DNA of 64,000 bases from Anaeromyxobacter terrae (lineage in GTDB: Bacteria > Myxococcota > Myxococcia > Myxococcales > Anaeromyxobacteraceae), in assembly GCF_022690685.1 (NCBI RefSeq), contig NZ_JALCYY010000001.1, forward strand, positions 1-64,000. The letters run 5' to 3'. How positions within the stretch are numbered: position 1 is the stretch's first letter; every line of letters begins with the position of its first letter. This document shows positions 1 to 8,196 of the stretch, in pieces. The notes under the pieces are model-generated. The model searched no databases, was not told the DNA's origin, and saw nothing but the letters and a program-made list of their open reading frames with translations. A program made the position numbers and the translations under genes.

Positions 1-203
1 ACGAGCGCCAGGCGCGGGTGCGGGCGCGGGCGCTCGCCGCAGCGCGCACGCGGCTCGAGCAGGCGGAGCGCACGGCTCGGGTGGCGCGTCGGACGGCCGA
101 GGCGGCGCTGCGGCGCGCGGACGAGGCGCGCGCGCGGGCGGAGGGCTCGGAGGCAGCCGCCGCGGCCCGACGCGCCGAGCTCGAGGCGCTCGAGCGCGGA
201 TGA
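1..203 (+). CDS. C-terminal fragment of an Ala/Arg/Glu-rich coiled-coil protein
   Basis: The reading frame is open from base 3 (the gene begins left of the window) and ends at a TGA at 201-203. The visible ~67 residues are almost entirely Ala, Arg and Glu in a heptad-like helical pattern, for example LEQAERTARVARRTAEAAL, so this is the end of a long charged coiled coil. Nothing identifies the family; tails like this occur in chromosome-partition, polar-localisation and secreted helical proteins. Codon use is strongly GC3-biased like the neighbours, which supports it being coding. Function unknown. Confidence 0.55.
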   Translation, partial: ERQARVRARALAAARTRLEQAERTARVARRTAEAALRRADEARARAEGSEAAAAARRAELEALERG

Positions 204-279
204 CCCACCGTGACTGCGGGTCTTCCGGTCTCACGCAGCGTGTGCTCTCATCGGCGGACCTTTGCTTCCGGAGGTCCCC

Positions 280-1101
280 ATGGGACGCCTGCGCGATGCG
301 CTCCTCGACGTGCTCGGCGACGTGAAGGTGTTCCGCTGGCCGATGTGGATCGTCTACGACCCCGGCTCCTACCGGGTGAAGGGCCGCGACGCGCGGGCGG
401 TGATCGACTGCGTTCGCCCCGGCGACGTGCTCGTCCGCGGCTACGACGCCTACCTCGACGGCAAGCTCATCCCCGGCCTGTTCAGCCACGCCGGGCTCTA
501 CCTCGGCCGCACCACCCACGCCGACCGCGCCCTCGCGCCAGCGGACGCGCGCGATCGGCTCGCGATCGGCGAGCAGATCGTCATCCACGCCATCGCCGAG
601 GGCGTCCTCACCGAGGACGTGCTCGACTTCTGCCGCTGTGACCGGCTCGTGGTGCTGCGCTTCCCGGCACGGCTCCGGGCGCGGGCTGAGGCGCCCGCGG
701 ACGATCCCGGCCCGCTCGGCGAGGAGGAGCGGCTCGTGCGCGACCGGCTCGCGGGGGGCGGCGAGGTCTCGTTCGAGGAGGCGTGGCCGGTGGTGCGGAG
801 CGTGGCGCTCGCCCAGCTCGGGCTGCCGTACGACTTCGACCTCGACTTCACCGACCTCGAGCGGCTCTCCTGCACCGAGCTCGTCCACCGCGCGACGCGC
901 GCGCTCGCGCCGTTCCTCGGCGTGCAGCCGGAGCGCCACCGGATCCTGGGCCTGTCCGGCGTCGGCATCCTGCCCGACGCGTTCGTGCGCGCTCCGCTCG
1001 AGCTCGTCTACGCGAGCCCGTCGATCGCGGCGGAGCGGCTCGGGGCGCTCAGGCCCGTGGCGCCCTCCGAGAGGGCGGAGCAGTCGGTCGAGGCCGCCTG
1101 A
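280..1101 (+). CDS. YiiX/YebB-like permuted papain-fold (NlpC/P60 superfamily) protein
   Basis: 273 residues. It carries the two landmarks of the circularly permuted papain-like YaeF/YiiX group: an N-terminal PGDVLVRGYD followed by the His motif FSHAGLYLG, then IHAIAEGV, and a C-terminal Cys motif LSCTELVHR. His and Cys would form the catalytic dyad of a cysteine amidase or peptidase; the natural substrate of such proteins is usually unknown. No signal peptide or membrane segment is seen, so it may be cytoplasmic. The ATG at 280 is chosen because GGAGG lies at 270-274, five bases upstream; the frame is also open from a TTG at 262. It stands alone between a coiled-coil gene and a convergent secreted protein. 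Confidence 0.75.
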   Translation: MGRLRDALLDVLGDVKVFRWPMWIVYDPGSYRVKGRDARAVIDCVRPGDVLVRGYDAYLDGKLIPGLFSHAGLYLGRTTHADRALAPADARDRLAIGEQIVIHAIAEGVLTEDVLDFCRCDRLVVLRFPARLRARAEAPADDPGPLGEEERLVRDRLAGGGEVSFEEAWPVVRSVALAQLGLPYDFDLDFTDLERLSCTELVHRATRALAPFLGVQPERHRILGLSGVGILPDAFVRAPLELVYASPSIAAERLGALRPVAPSERAEQSVEAA

Positions 1102-1125
1102 TCCAATGGCGCTGACCGCTCGGGT

Positions 1126-1731
1126 TCAGTTCCCCCTCGCGCAGCGCGCGAGCGCGGCCGCCTTGGCGCGCGCGTCGGACGACCAGGCGAGGGTGCGGAA
1201 CGCGTCGGTCGAGAGCGCGAACCACGCGAGCGTCAGATCCGCGCCCTCCTCGGTCTGCTCGAGGCCCGCGAGGAAGCCCTGCGGGTCCGAGACCTCGATC
1301 CCCGACTGCTTCCAGATCTCGGCGAGGTAGGCGGCGCGCTCGGCGCTGCAGTCGGGGTGCGCGCTCCTCCACGGCGCGGGCGCCTCTTCCCCCGCTCCCA
1401 TCCCGGTGACGGTGACCGAGGAGGGCTGCTCGCTCGCGCCCGTCCGCGGGGCATGCCGCTCCGCGGTCGCGGCCGCCGGCGCCTCCGCGCGCGCGAGCGC
1501 GGCGGCCGGGACGACGGAGAACGACCCGATCTCGTCGTCCTCGGGCCCGGCCTCCTCCACCCGCAGATAACCCTCCGGGAGCTCGATCGTCTCACCCGGA
1601 GCGTAGCGCCGTCCGAGCACCTCCACCTGCGCGTCCCCCGCGTCGATGCTCCCCTCCGCGAGGGGCGGCTCCGGGCGGGAGACGACGGGGATCGCGGCGA
1701 GCGCGGCGACGACGAGGAACGTGCGCGACAT
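1126..1731 (-). CDS. Secreted protein of unknown function
   Basis: 201 residues starting MSRTFLVVAALAAIPVVSRP, a short signal peptide, which is why the ATG at 1731 is preferred over in-frame starts up to 1860; GGAGGG lies about ten bases upstream. The body is acidic, with a low-complexity Ala/Pro/Glu middle and a C-terminal ~70 residue region (HPDCSAERAAYLAEIWKQSG ... AALARCARGN) holding two Cys that could form a disulphide. I do not recognise the family. It is convergent with the YiiX-like gene (24 bp gap) and divergent from the GcvH-like gene. Confidence 0.6.
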   Translation of the reverse strand: MSRTFLVVAALAAIPVVSRPEPPLAEGSIDAGDAQVEVLGRRYAPGETIELPEGYLRVEEAGPEDDEIGSFSVVPAAALARAEAPAAATAERHAPRTGASEQPSSVTVTGMGAGEEAPAPWRSAHPDCSAERAAYLAEIWKQSGIEVSDPQGFLAGLEQTEEGADLTLAWFALSTDAFRTLAWSSDARAKAAALARCARGN

Positions 1732-2145
1732 GGCGGAAGAGCCCTCCGGCACGACAACGTTCGCGCGGGCTCGAGGGTGCGCAAGGCTCCGGGTGCGCGC
1801 CTGTGGGGGAGGCGGGCACGCTTCATGGGGGCCCTCCGTCCGCGGGCAGGGAGGACGCACCGGGTGCTCCGGTCCCGCGCGGGCGGGGGCGCCCGCCCAT
1901 CCGGAGGGACAGCGAGGAATTCACCATGCGTTGACGGACTCAACGTCGACCGCACGCGCGCGGATTCAGGGCGGTTCCGGAGGGAGGCGCGGCGGCGCCC
2001 GCTGAGATCCTCCACGCGGCGCGCTGCCGCGGGAGCGTGGACCCGAACGAAAACAAGGGCTCCCTGCCCCGCGAGCGCTGGCCCGCCTCTTGCGGTTGCG
2101 GAGGGTGTCCCGTCCGGACCTGGGACCGCGAAAGGGAGCGCATCC
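1732..2145. other. 414-bp divergent intergenic region
   Basis: No convincing gene. The ORFs crossing it are extensions of the flanking genes upstream of their signal peptide or membrane anchor. The right end carries the sigma-54-type promoter listed separately. The stretch around 1920-1960 is locally less GC-rich than its surroundings. Nothing else is recognised. Confidence 0.5.
2079..2093 (+). promoter_or_regulatory. Sigma-54 (-24/-12) promoter of the GcvH-like gene
   Basis: TGGCCCG-CCTC-TTGC matches the consensus TGGCACG-N4-TTGC at 10 of 11 defined positions, with the essential GG and GC exactly spaced. The start of transcription would fall near 2105, about 40 bases before the ATG at 2146. 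Sigma-54 promoters need an enhancer-binding activator; at least two such genes (16809 and 36640) are in this window, but which one acts here is not shown. Confidence 0.6.
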
Positions 2146-2841
2146 ATGACGACGTTCGTCTCCATCCTCGAGGTGCTGGGCTCGTTCCTCCTCGGCGTCG
2201 CGGCGCGCTCGGCGGTGTTCCTCGCCGGGCTCCTCGCGCTCGCGCTGCCCGCGCTGCTCCTCGCGGTGCTGTGGCGCGCGTTCCAGCGCCGCCGCGAGGC
2301 CAGCGTGGAGGAAGCGGGCGGCCTCTCCTTCCGCCGGGGCGCCTACTACGCCCCGAACCACACCTGGCTCGCGCCCGCCGCGCACGGGCTGCGCGTGGGG
2401 CTCGACGACTTCGCGCAGCGGCTCCTCCCCTCCGCGAGCGCGGTCGAGCTGCCTCGCCGCGGCATGCAGGTGCGCCGGGGCGATCCCGTCGCCGTGGTGC
2501 GCGCGGGCGGCCGGACCATCCGGATCACCGCGCCGGTGGACGGGCGCGTCCTCGCGGCGAACGGGACGCTGCGCGGGGATCCCGGCCTCGTGAAGCGCGA
2601 GCCGTACGGGCGCGGCTGGCTCTTCGCCCTCGCGCCGTCGGACGGCATCTACATGACGTTCCCGCAGGACCGCGAGGGCGGCGGCTGGCTGCGCCGGGAG
2701 CGCGACCGGCTCGACCGCTACGTCGAGGAGGAGCTCGGTCTCGCCGCGGCGGACGGCGGCGCGCTCCCTCCGCCCGCGCCCTCCACCCTCGGCGAGGACG
2801 GCTGGCAGCGGGTCCTCGCGGTCTTCCTGCGCGCCGCCTGA
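2146..2841 (+). CDS. Membrane-anchored glycine-cleavage H-protein-like domain protein
   Basis: 231 residues. Residues ~8-42 are one or two hydrophobic segments (SFLLGVAARSAVFLAGLLAL) and the rest resembles GcvH: a hot-dog-free biotinyl/lipoyl barrel with LDDFAQRLL, VELPRRGMQVRRGDPVAVV, ITAPVDGRVLAAN and YGRGWLFAL. In true H-proteins a lipoylated Lys sits in the turn just before the xAPVxG motif; here that stretch reads GGRTIRITAPVDG with no Lys, so it probably cannot carry lipoate. GGGAG precedes the ATG at 2146. No glycine-cleavage genes are nearby and the gene is alone behind a sigma-54 promoter, so a role in glycine catabolism is unlikely; a structural or envelope-signalling role is inferred only. 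Confidence 0.7.
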   Translation: MTTFVSILEVLGSFLLGVAARSAVFLAGLLALALPALLLAVLWRAFQRRREASVEEAGGLSFRRGAYYAPNHTWLAPAAHGLRVGLDDFAQRLLPSASAVELPRRGMQVRRGDPVAVVRAGGRTIRITAPVDGRVLAANGTLRGDPGLVKREPYGRGWLFALAPSDGIYMTFPQDREGGGWLRRERDRLDRYVEEELGLAAADGGALPPPAPSTLGEDGWQRVLAVFLRAA

Positions 2842-2846
2842 CGCTC

Positions 2847-2916
2847 CCCGGGCGGCACGCCGCCCTGGGCGATCTCGACGAGTGGCGGCCCGCCCCGCTC
2901 GAGCGCGGGGTCGGGC
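2847..2916. terminator. Paired hairpins between convergent genes
   Basis: Two strong GC hairpins lie in the 84-bp gap between convergent stops: CCCGGGCGGC-AC-GCCGCCCTGGG at 2847-2869, and an arm pair GGCCCG.CCCCGC / GCGCGGGG.CGGGCC at 2888-2916 around TCGA. Neither has a T-run, so they are GC-rich, possibly Rho-assisted, bidirectional terminators. Confidence 0.5.
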
Positions 2917-2925
2917 CGCGGGCGT

Positions 2926-4668
2926 TCAGAGGTTGTCCCAGGCGTACCGGCCGGCCTCGAGGACGTGCTTCGCGAGCTGCTTCACGGTCGCGTCCTCGTT
3001 GTCGTCGATGCCCGCGAGGTTCTGGTCGACGCGCCGCTTCGCCTGGCGGGCGAGCGCGCGGAGGATCTGCCGCTCCATCTCCGCCGACGCCTCCCCGTGG
3101 TCCTCGATCTTGGTGGAGACGCGGGCGAGCACCGCCGCGAGCGCGAACAGGTCCACCATGATGTCGGCGAGGCGCCGCGTCGCGAGCTGCTCGCCGATGA
3201 TCTTCTTGCCGTGCTTGCGGAGGATCCGGTCCGCGGCGCGCGCGAGCGCGGTCGCCGCCTCCTCGAACAGCGCCGCCTCCGGGGCGAGCGACGCGTGGAG
3301 GAGCGTGAAGCGCCCCTTCTCGCGGCGCAGGCCGGTCGCGAGCTGGGCCCGCCGCTTCGCGTAGTCGGAGAGGACCCCGAAGCCCTTGATGGGATCGGCG
3401 AAGACCCCGCGCATGGAGCTCGACAGGTCCTTCAGCTCCTCGGCGACGTCGTTCATCGCGGTGAGCGCGATGAACAGGCGCAGGATCTCGTTCGTGCCCT
3501 CGAAGATCCGGTTGATGCGGCTGTCGCGCAGCGCGAGCTCGTACGGCATCTCGCGCATGTAGCCCTGGCCCGCCGCGATCTGGAGCGCCTCGTCGGCGGT
3601 GCGCCACAGCGCCTCGCTCGAGAGCACCTTGGAGATCGCCGCCTCGACCGCGTAGTCCTCGAAGCCGCGGTCCACGAGCCCGGCGACGAGGTTCACCACG
3701 CTCTCCGAGGCGTAGCAGTCGATGACCATCTGGCCGATCTTCTGCTGGATCGACTCGTAGCTCGCGATGGGCTGCCCGAACTGCACGCGCTCGCGGGCCT
3801 GGTACACCGCGAGCCCGATGAGCCGCTTCATGCCGCCCACCGAGCCGCCGCCGAGCCCGGTGCGGCCCGAGTTCAGGATCTTCATCGCCAGCTTGAAGCC
3901 CTGGCCGACCTCGCCGAGAACGTTCGCCGCCGGGACGCGGACGTCCTCCAGCACGACGGTCGTCGTGGACGAGGCGCGGATCCCCATCTTGTCCTCGTGG
4001 GGACCGGTGGAGACGCCCTTCATGTCGCGCGTCACGATGAAGGCGGTGATGCGGCCGCGCCCGTCGAGCGAGGTCTTCGCGAACACCGTGAAGAAGTCGG
4101 CGATGCCGCCGTTCGTGATCCAGAGCTTCTCGCCGTTCAGGATCCAGTCGTCACCGTCGCGCACGGCGGTGGTCTTGATGCTGGCGGCGTCCGAGCCGGC
4201 GCCCGGCTCGGTGAGGCAGAAGGCGGCGATCATCTCTCCGGTCGCGAGCCTCGGCAGGAAGCGCGCCTTCTGCTCTTCGGTCCCGAAGAGGAGCAGGCCG
4301 CGCATCCCGATCGAGCTGTGCGCTCCGACGGTCACCGCCACCGACGCGTCGTAGCGAGCGAGCTCCTGCATGACGCGCGAGTAGGCGGTCGCGCCGAGCC
4401 CGAGTCCGCCGTGCACCTCCGGGATGACGAGGCTGAACAGGCCGGCGTCCTTGAGCTCGTCCACGAACGCTCTCGGCATCTCGCCGGCCCGGTCCCAGGC
4501 GCGGAAGTCGCGCTCGCGCCCGCCGAGCATCGACTTCAGGGTCTGCAGCACCGCCGCGAGCGTCTCCTTCTCGCCCGCCTTCGGCTCCGGGAAGGGGAGG
4601 AGGATCTCCTCCTCGATCTCGCCCATGCAGAGCGAGCGCATGAAGCTCGCCGTCCTCTTGTCGGTCAT
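2926..4668 (-). CDS. Acyl-CoA dehydrogenase, VLCAD/ACAD9-like long form
   Basis: 580 residues, longer than the ~385 of classic acyl-CoA dehydrogenases because of a C-terminal helical extension (~420-580) as in the very-long-chain type. FAD-dependent first step of beta-oxidation: it makes trans-2-enoyl-CoA and passes electrons to ETF. Visible signatures are CLTEPGAGSDAASIKTTA (FAD/substrate contact), WILNGEKLWITNGG, and RIFEGTNEILRLF, whose Glu in FEGT is the expected catalytic base. No signal peptide; cytoplasmic or membrane-associated. GAGGG precedes the ATG at 4668. No other beta-oxidation genes are adjacent, although a double-hotdog acyl-CoA thioesterase lies 30 kb away. Confidence 0.92.
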   Translation of the reverse strand: MTDKRTASFMRSLCMGEIEEEILLPFPEPKAGEKETLAAVLQTLKSMLGGRERDFRAWDRAGEMPRAFVDELKDAGLFSLVIPEVHGGLGLGATAYSRVMQELARYDASVAVTVGAHSSIGMRGLLLFGTEEQKARFLPRLATGEMIAAFCLTEPGAGSDAASIKTTAVRDGDDWILNGEKLWITNGGIADFFTVFAKTSLDGRGRITAFIVTRDMKGVSTGPHEDKMGIRASSTTTVVLEDVRVPAANVLGEVGQGFKLAMKILNSGRTGLGGGSVGGMKRLIGLAVYQARERVQFGQPIASYESIQQKIGQMVIDCYASESVVNLVAGLVDRGFEDYAVEAAISKVLSSEALWRTADEALQIAAGQGYMREMPYELALRDSRINRIFEGTNEILRLFIALTAMNDVAEELKDLSSSMRGVFADPIKGFGVLSDYAKRRAQLATGLRREKGRFTLLHASLAPEAALFEEAATALARAADRILRKHGKKIIGEQLATRRLADIMVDLFALAAVLARVSTKIEDHGEASAEMERQILRALARQAKRRVDQNLAGIDDNEDATVKQLAKHVLEAGRYAWDNL

Positions 4669-4781
4669 CGGGGGGCCCTCCGGCCGTTGATTCTGGAATC
4701 ATAACGCGACGCGCCATCCCGGGCGAGGCGGCGGCTGCGGCTCGGGCGGGGAGCGACCATGGTGGCGGCTCGGCGGGCCCC

Positions 4782-4797
4782 ACCCGGCTTGCCGGGT
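4782..4797 (-). terminator. Hairpin downstream of the M64 peptidase gene
   Basis: ACCCGGC-TT-GCCGGGT is a perfect 7-bp inverted repeat in the 196-bp gap after the M64 stop (4865) and before the acyl-CoA dehydrogenase start (4668), both on the minus strand. There is no T-run, so termination is inferred from position and structure. Confidence 0.4.
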
Positions 4798-4809
4798 CCC
4801 GTGCGCCGC

Positions 4810-4863
4810 CGCGGGCGGCTTCGCCGCCATCGCGGTGGCGCCCCGGCGGCCTCGCTTCGCTCG
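4810..4863 (+). repeat. Dispersed intergenic repeat, copy 1
   Basis: The block beginning CGCGGGCGGCTTCGCCGCCA and ending CTCGCTTCGCTCG is repeated with only one clear base difference at 18228-18281. It contains the hairpin GGCGGC-TTC-GCCGCC and lies immediately 3' of the M64 gene stop. Its match to a second gene-end copy argues for a short dispersed (REP-like) element rather than chance. Confidence 0.6.
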
Positions 4864-4864
4864 T

Positions 4865-6253
4865 CTACCGCTGCGGCGACGGACCCGCGTACAGATCGAT
4901 CACCCGCGACAGCGCCCGCCGGCACACCGCGCAGAAGGGCACCGGATCGCGCGTGAACATCACGCAGTCGAGCTCCGGCCGGTAGTAGCCGCTCGCCTCG
5001 TAGTTCGCGCCCTCGAAGGCGCCCACCTTTCCGGTCGTCGGCGCGGAGGCGAGGAGCTTCGTCTCCTCCTTCTGCTGCGCGAGGAAGAGCGCGTCCATCT
5101 CCGACTCCGGCCCGTTGCGGGCGCGGATCGCCTTGCGCTGCTCCTGGAACTCCTTCGCGCGGCGGGTGAACTCCTCCTTCGGCCACGGCGTCGGGAGCGG
5201 CACGCCCGGCGAGAGGAGCTCCTTCCACTTGGCGGCGTGCGGGTCCGCCGTGACGTTCGGCTCCCACGGCTCGGGGCGCGCCTCGCTCGGCAGGTAGGCG
5301 GTGTCCGAGGTGAAGTACTCGTCGGCGAGCGCGGCGAGCGAGTGGCCGAGCTCGTGGACGAAGATGTAGCCCGCCCAGCGGTTGTCCGCGGCCACGGTGG
5401 CGTAGAGGTTGAAGATGCCCCCGCCGCCGTAGGTCTCGGCGTTCACGAGGATCGCGACCGCGTCGTAGGGTGCGAAGGAGGCGACGTCGCGCAGCGAGCG
5501 GTTCTCGAAGGAGAGGACGTAGCGCTCCGAGCCGAACGCGTCGTACGTCGCGCCGACCCGGCTGCGCCGGTGGATCCCGGTGAGCGGCCGGGAGACGCCG
5601 CGCTCCTCCGCCGGGGGACAGATCCCCCACACGTTGAAGTCCCGGCGGCGCGACCGGTACGGCTCGTGCTCGAAGAGGATCCCGACGAGCCGGCGCGCGT
5701 CCTTCTCGAACTTGGCGCGGTCCTTCTCGGTGTAGCCGTCGCCGACGAGGAGCAGGTCGAGCTTCGTCGCGGGGTCGCCCGACTCCTGGAGCGCGATGAC
5801 CGGGCCGGGCGACGGCGGGCGGGCGTCGTCGACGAAGCGATCGTGCGGGTCGACCACGAGCGACCAGACCTCGCGGAACGTCCGCTCCGCGTCGCGCTTC
5901 TTCACGACGAGCTGCACCGGCGCGACGGGCGCCGGGAAGCGCACCGACTCCGAGAACGTCCGGTTCGCCTTGCGCGCCTCGTCGGTCAGCTCCCACTCGC
6001 CGAAGATCGAGGCGAAGCCGCGGGAGTAGAGGACCTTCTGCGTCGCGAGGTCGCGGATCTCGAAGAAGTACTTGCCGAGGTTCGAGTCGTCGATCGGCCG
6101 GTCCGGCCGGCCGGGGAAGGGCAGGGGCTCGAGCACCACGCGATCGAGGCTGAAGCGCTCCTCGGTGGCGGTGCCGGTGTGGAAGTAGTCGACGCGGAGC
6201 GTACGCGGGGGCGCCGCGGCGAGGGTGACGGTGGCGAGCAGGGTCGCGAGCAT
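4865..6253 (-). CDS. Secreted M64 (IgA peptidase-type) metallopeptidase
   Basis: 462 residues from the ATG at 6253, beginning MLATLLATVTLAAAPP (signal peptide); upstream in-frame starts would bury this and are rejected. The C-terminal half is the peptidase M64 domain: LDLLLVGDGYTEKDRAKFEKD, then the zinc motif FVHELGHSLAALADEY near residue 297 (HExxH), and later CAVCRRAL. The N-terminal ~170 residues form the usual M64 N-terminal beta domain. It should be an exported zinc endopeptidase; the substrate is unknown. It is a single gene, divergent from a 65-residue membrane protein, and ends in a dispersed repeat. Confidence 0.88.
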   Translation of the reverse strand: MLATLLATVTLAAAPPRTLRVDYFHTGTATEERFSLDRVVLEPLPFPGRPDRPIDDSNLGKYFFEIRDLATQKVLYSRGFASIFGEWELTDEARKANRTFSESVRFPAPVAPVQLVVKKRDAERTFREVWSLVVDPHDRFVDDARPPSPGPVIALQESGDPATKLDLLLVGDGYTEKDRAKFEKDARRLVGILFEHEPYRSRRRDFNVWGICPPAEERGVSRPLTGIHRRSRVGATYDAFGSERYVLSFENRSLRDVASFAPYDAVAILVNAETYGGGGIFNLYATVAADNRWAGYIFVHELGHSLAALADEYFTSDTAYLPSEARPEPWEPNVTADPHAAKWKELLSPGVPLPTPWPKEEFTRRAKEFQEQRKAIRARNGPESEMDALFLAQQKEETKLLASAPTTGKVGAFEGANYEASGYYRPELDCVMFTRDPVPFCAVCRRALSRVIDLYAGPSPQR

Positions 6254-6451
6254 GGCGCGGCAGTGTACGAGGTCCCCGCCGCACCGGCCCAGGGGTGTGC
6301 TACGACCGGCCGCTGCGGGGGCGTGGGACCCCTTTGCGCCGATATCGAGCGGCTCGCTGGGGGATGGGCCCCAATCGCGAGCGCCTGAACGCCTGGGCGC
6401 ACCACGCCGAAGGGGTTGCATCGTGCGCCAGGCGCGGTCTACTTACCGGGC

Positions 6452-6649
6452 ATGGCGGCTCGGAACGACGATCGGCAGGGGCGGGCGCCGTTGAGCCCGA
6501 GGGACCTGCTCGAGTTCCGCCCGTGGATGCTCGCGCTCGCGGTCTTCCTCGCCTGCGCGATCGGCATCGCGCTCATGGAGCAGGTCCGCGACGCTCGCGA
6601 CATGTGGGCCGCGTTCCAGCCGCAGGACGACGCGGGCCAGCACCCCTGA
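6452..6649 (+). CDS. Small single-span membrane protein
   Basis: 65 residues starting MAARNDDRQGRAPLSPRDLL, with one hydrophobic helix WMLALAVFLACAIGIALM and a short polar tail ending in DDAGQHP. The ATG at 6452 is preferred to an upstream in-frame start at 6416 because the extra 12 residues add nothing recognisable. Shine-Dalgarno is weak. The family is unknown. It is divergent from the M64 gene and followed by a hairpin-bearing repeat. Confidence 0.5.
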   Translation: MAARNDDRQGRAPLSPRDLLEFRPWMLALAVFLACAIGIALMEQVRDARDMWAAFQPQDDAGQHP

Positions 6650-6651
6650 AT

Positions 6652-6690
6652 GATCTGACGGGGCTGCGCCCCCGCCCCACCGAACTCGCT
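6652..6690 (+). repeat. Dispersed gene-end repeat, partial copy
   Basis: GATCTGACGGGGCTGCGCCC just after the stop at 6649 matches the start of the element at 18203 (GATCTCACCGGGGGCTGCGC), including the GGGGCTGCGCCCC hairpin core, but then diverges. It may also serve as a terminator. The rest of the gap to 6840 holds nothing recognised. Confidence 0.4.
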
Positions 6691-6840
6691 TGGCTCGCCG
6701 ATCGCCCTCGCACCGCGGCGCGTCGCGCGTGCCCTCCCCCGTGGATCCGCTACGGTCTCCCCGGTACCTCCACGGAGAGAACCGGCGCGCCCCGCTTCTC
6801 CGCCGGGTGCCCGCGTCACTAGCTTGCTTCGGCGGCACCG

Positions 6841-7254
6841 ATGGCGCTCCTTCGCATCCTGGTCGTCGACGATAACCACCTCGTCCGCAGGCTCGTGGGC
6901 CTGATCCTCGAGGACGCCGGGCACGGGTGCGTCGAGGCGGAGTCCGGAGAGATCGCGCTCGCCCTCGCGCACGCCGATCCGCCGGATCTCGTGCTGGTGG
7001 ACGACGCGATGCCCGGCATGCGCGGCACAGAGCTCGTCACCGCGCTGCGTCGCTCACCGGATCTGCGCCTCGCCTTCGTACCGGTCATCGGCATGTCCGG
7101 GCGCCCCGCGGCGCGCTTCGAGCTGTTCGCCGCAGGCGCCGACGTGTTCGTGCCGAAGCCGGTGGAGGAGGGCGTGCTGCTCGCCGGGATCCGGGCCGCC
7201 CTCCACGCGCCGCGCCCCGGGGGTGCCGCGCCGCCCGGCCAGCCTTCGGCCTGA
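6841..7254 (+). CDS. Single-domain response regulator (CheY-like receiver)
   Basis: 137 residues, one receiver domain and no output domain. Visible hallmarks are the acidic pair LVVDDN near residues 10-11, the phospho-acceptor Asp in LVLVDDAMPG (~54), the Ser of IGMSGR in place of Thr/Ser, and the Lys of VPKPVE. All core residues are present, so it should accept phosphate from a histidine kinase and signal by protein contact. No kinase is adjacent; the nearest are at 15.3 kb and beyond. The extra ~15 C-terminal residues are Pro/Gly/Ala-rich. Confidence 0.85.
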   Translation: MALLRILVVDDNHLVRRLVGLILEDAGHGCVEAESGEIALALAHADPPDLVLVDDAMPGMRGTELVTALRRSPDLRLAFVPVIGMSGRPAARFELFAAGADVFVPKPVEEGVLLAGIRAALHAPRPGGAAPPGQPSA

Positions 7255-7265
7255 TTCCGTGGCGC

Positions 7266-8123
7266 TCACTCGTCGAGGAGCACGGGGTCGTCGCGGAGCC
7301 GGCAGCCCTCGTCGTCGCCCTCCGCGCAGGCGCGCTCGAACAGCGCCCGGGCGCGCGCCTCGTCGTGCGGCACGCCGGCGCCGAAGCGGTGGAGGACGCC
7401 GAGGCGGACGCACCCCGCGGCGAGGCCGAGCTCGCAGGCGCGGCCATAGCGCTCCGCGGCGCGGGCGCCGTCCGCCGGCAGTACCCGTCCCTCCTGCAGC
7501 ACCTGGCCCGCCTCGAGGCACGACTCCCGATCGCCGCCGGCGCAGCGCGCCTCGACCGCCGGCAGCGCCGTCGCCGTGCAGGCCGCGTCCGCGCCGAGGC
7601 GACAGGCACGCCACAGCAGCTCCGTCCGTCGCTCGCGGGGCGCGTCGCGGGCGAGCGCGAGGCAGCCCTCCGCGGCGCCGAGATCGCAGGCCCGCTCGGC
7701 GAGGCGATCGGCGCGCCCGGGCGAGGTCTCCGCCGCGAGCCGCGCGCAGGCTCGTGCGGAGCCCATCGCGCAGCCCTCCTCCAGGGAAGCGCGCGCCCCC
7801 TCGCGATCGCCGCGCTCCGCGCGCAGCCCGGCCGCGCCGTCGCACGCATCCGCGACGCCGGCGGCGCAGGCGCGAACGAAGAGCGTCAGGGCGCGCTCGG
7901 GGTCGGGCCTCCCCGCCGTCCCTGCCTCGAGCACGCGCGCGAGCCCGTCGCACGCGAGCCGCCGGCCGGCGTCGCAAGCCTCCTGGAGCGCGTCGGCGCA
8001 GCGGGGCTCGCCGCCGCGTGGCTCGGGCGCGCTCGGTAGGATTGCGCGGTAGAGCGCGCAGGCCGAGGGCGCCGGCGGGGCCGGGGCCAGCGAGAGCACG
8101 AGCGAGAAGACGAGGGGGAGCAC
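7266..8123 (-). CDS. Secreted Sel1-repeat protein
   Basis: 285 residues beginning with a hydrophobic leader MLPLVFSLVLSLAPAPP (GTG start at 8123). The body is a row of about seven Sel1-like (TPR-type) helical hairpins with the pattern RACAAGVADACDGAA, RACELGLAAGCVRLG, FERACAEGDDEGC, each holding Cys pairs typical of exported Sel1 proteins such as HcpA-like ones. Such solenoids bind proteins; the partner is unknown. It is last in a minus-strand run (Nudix, pappalysin-like, HEAT, Sel1), 73 bp after the HEAT gene. Confidence 0.75.
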   Translation of the reverse strand: MLPLVFSLVLSLAPAPPAPSACALYRAILPSAPEPRGGEPRCADALQEACDAGRRLACDGLARVLEAGTAGRPDPERALTLFVRACAAGVADACDGAAGLRAERGDREGARASLEEGCAMGSARACARLAAETSPGRADRLAERACDLGAAEGCLALARDAPRERRTELLWRACRLGADAACTATALPAVEARCAGGDRESCLEAGQVLQEGRVLPADGARAAERYGRACELGLAAGCVRLGVLHRFGAGVPHDEARARALFERACAEGDDEGCRLRDDPVLLDE

Positions 8124-8196
8124 CGGGGCGAGGAGGATAGCAGGAGCGGCCCGTCGCGCCCGCTCCGCGCGCGCTCACGGCGTCGTTCGCCTGGGG

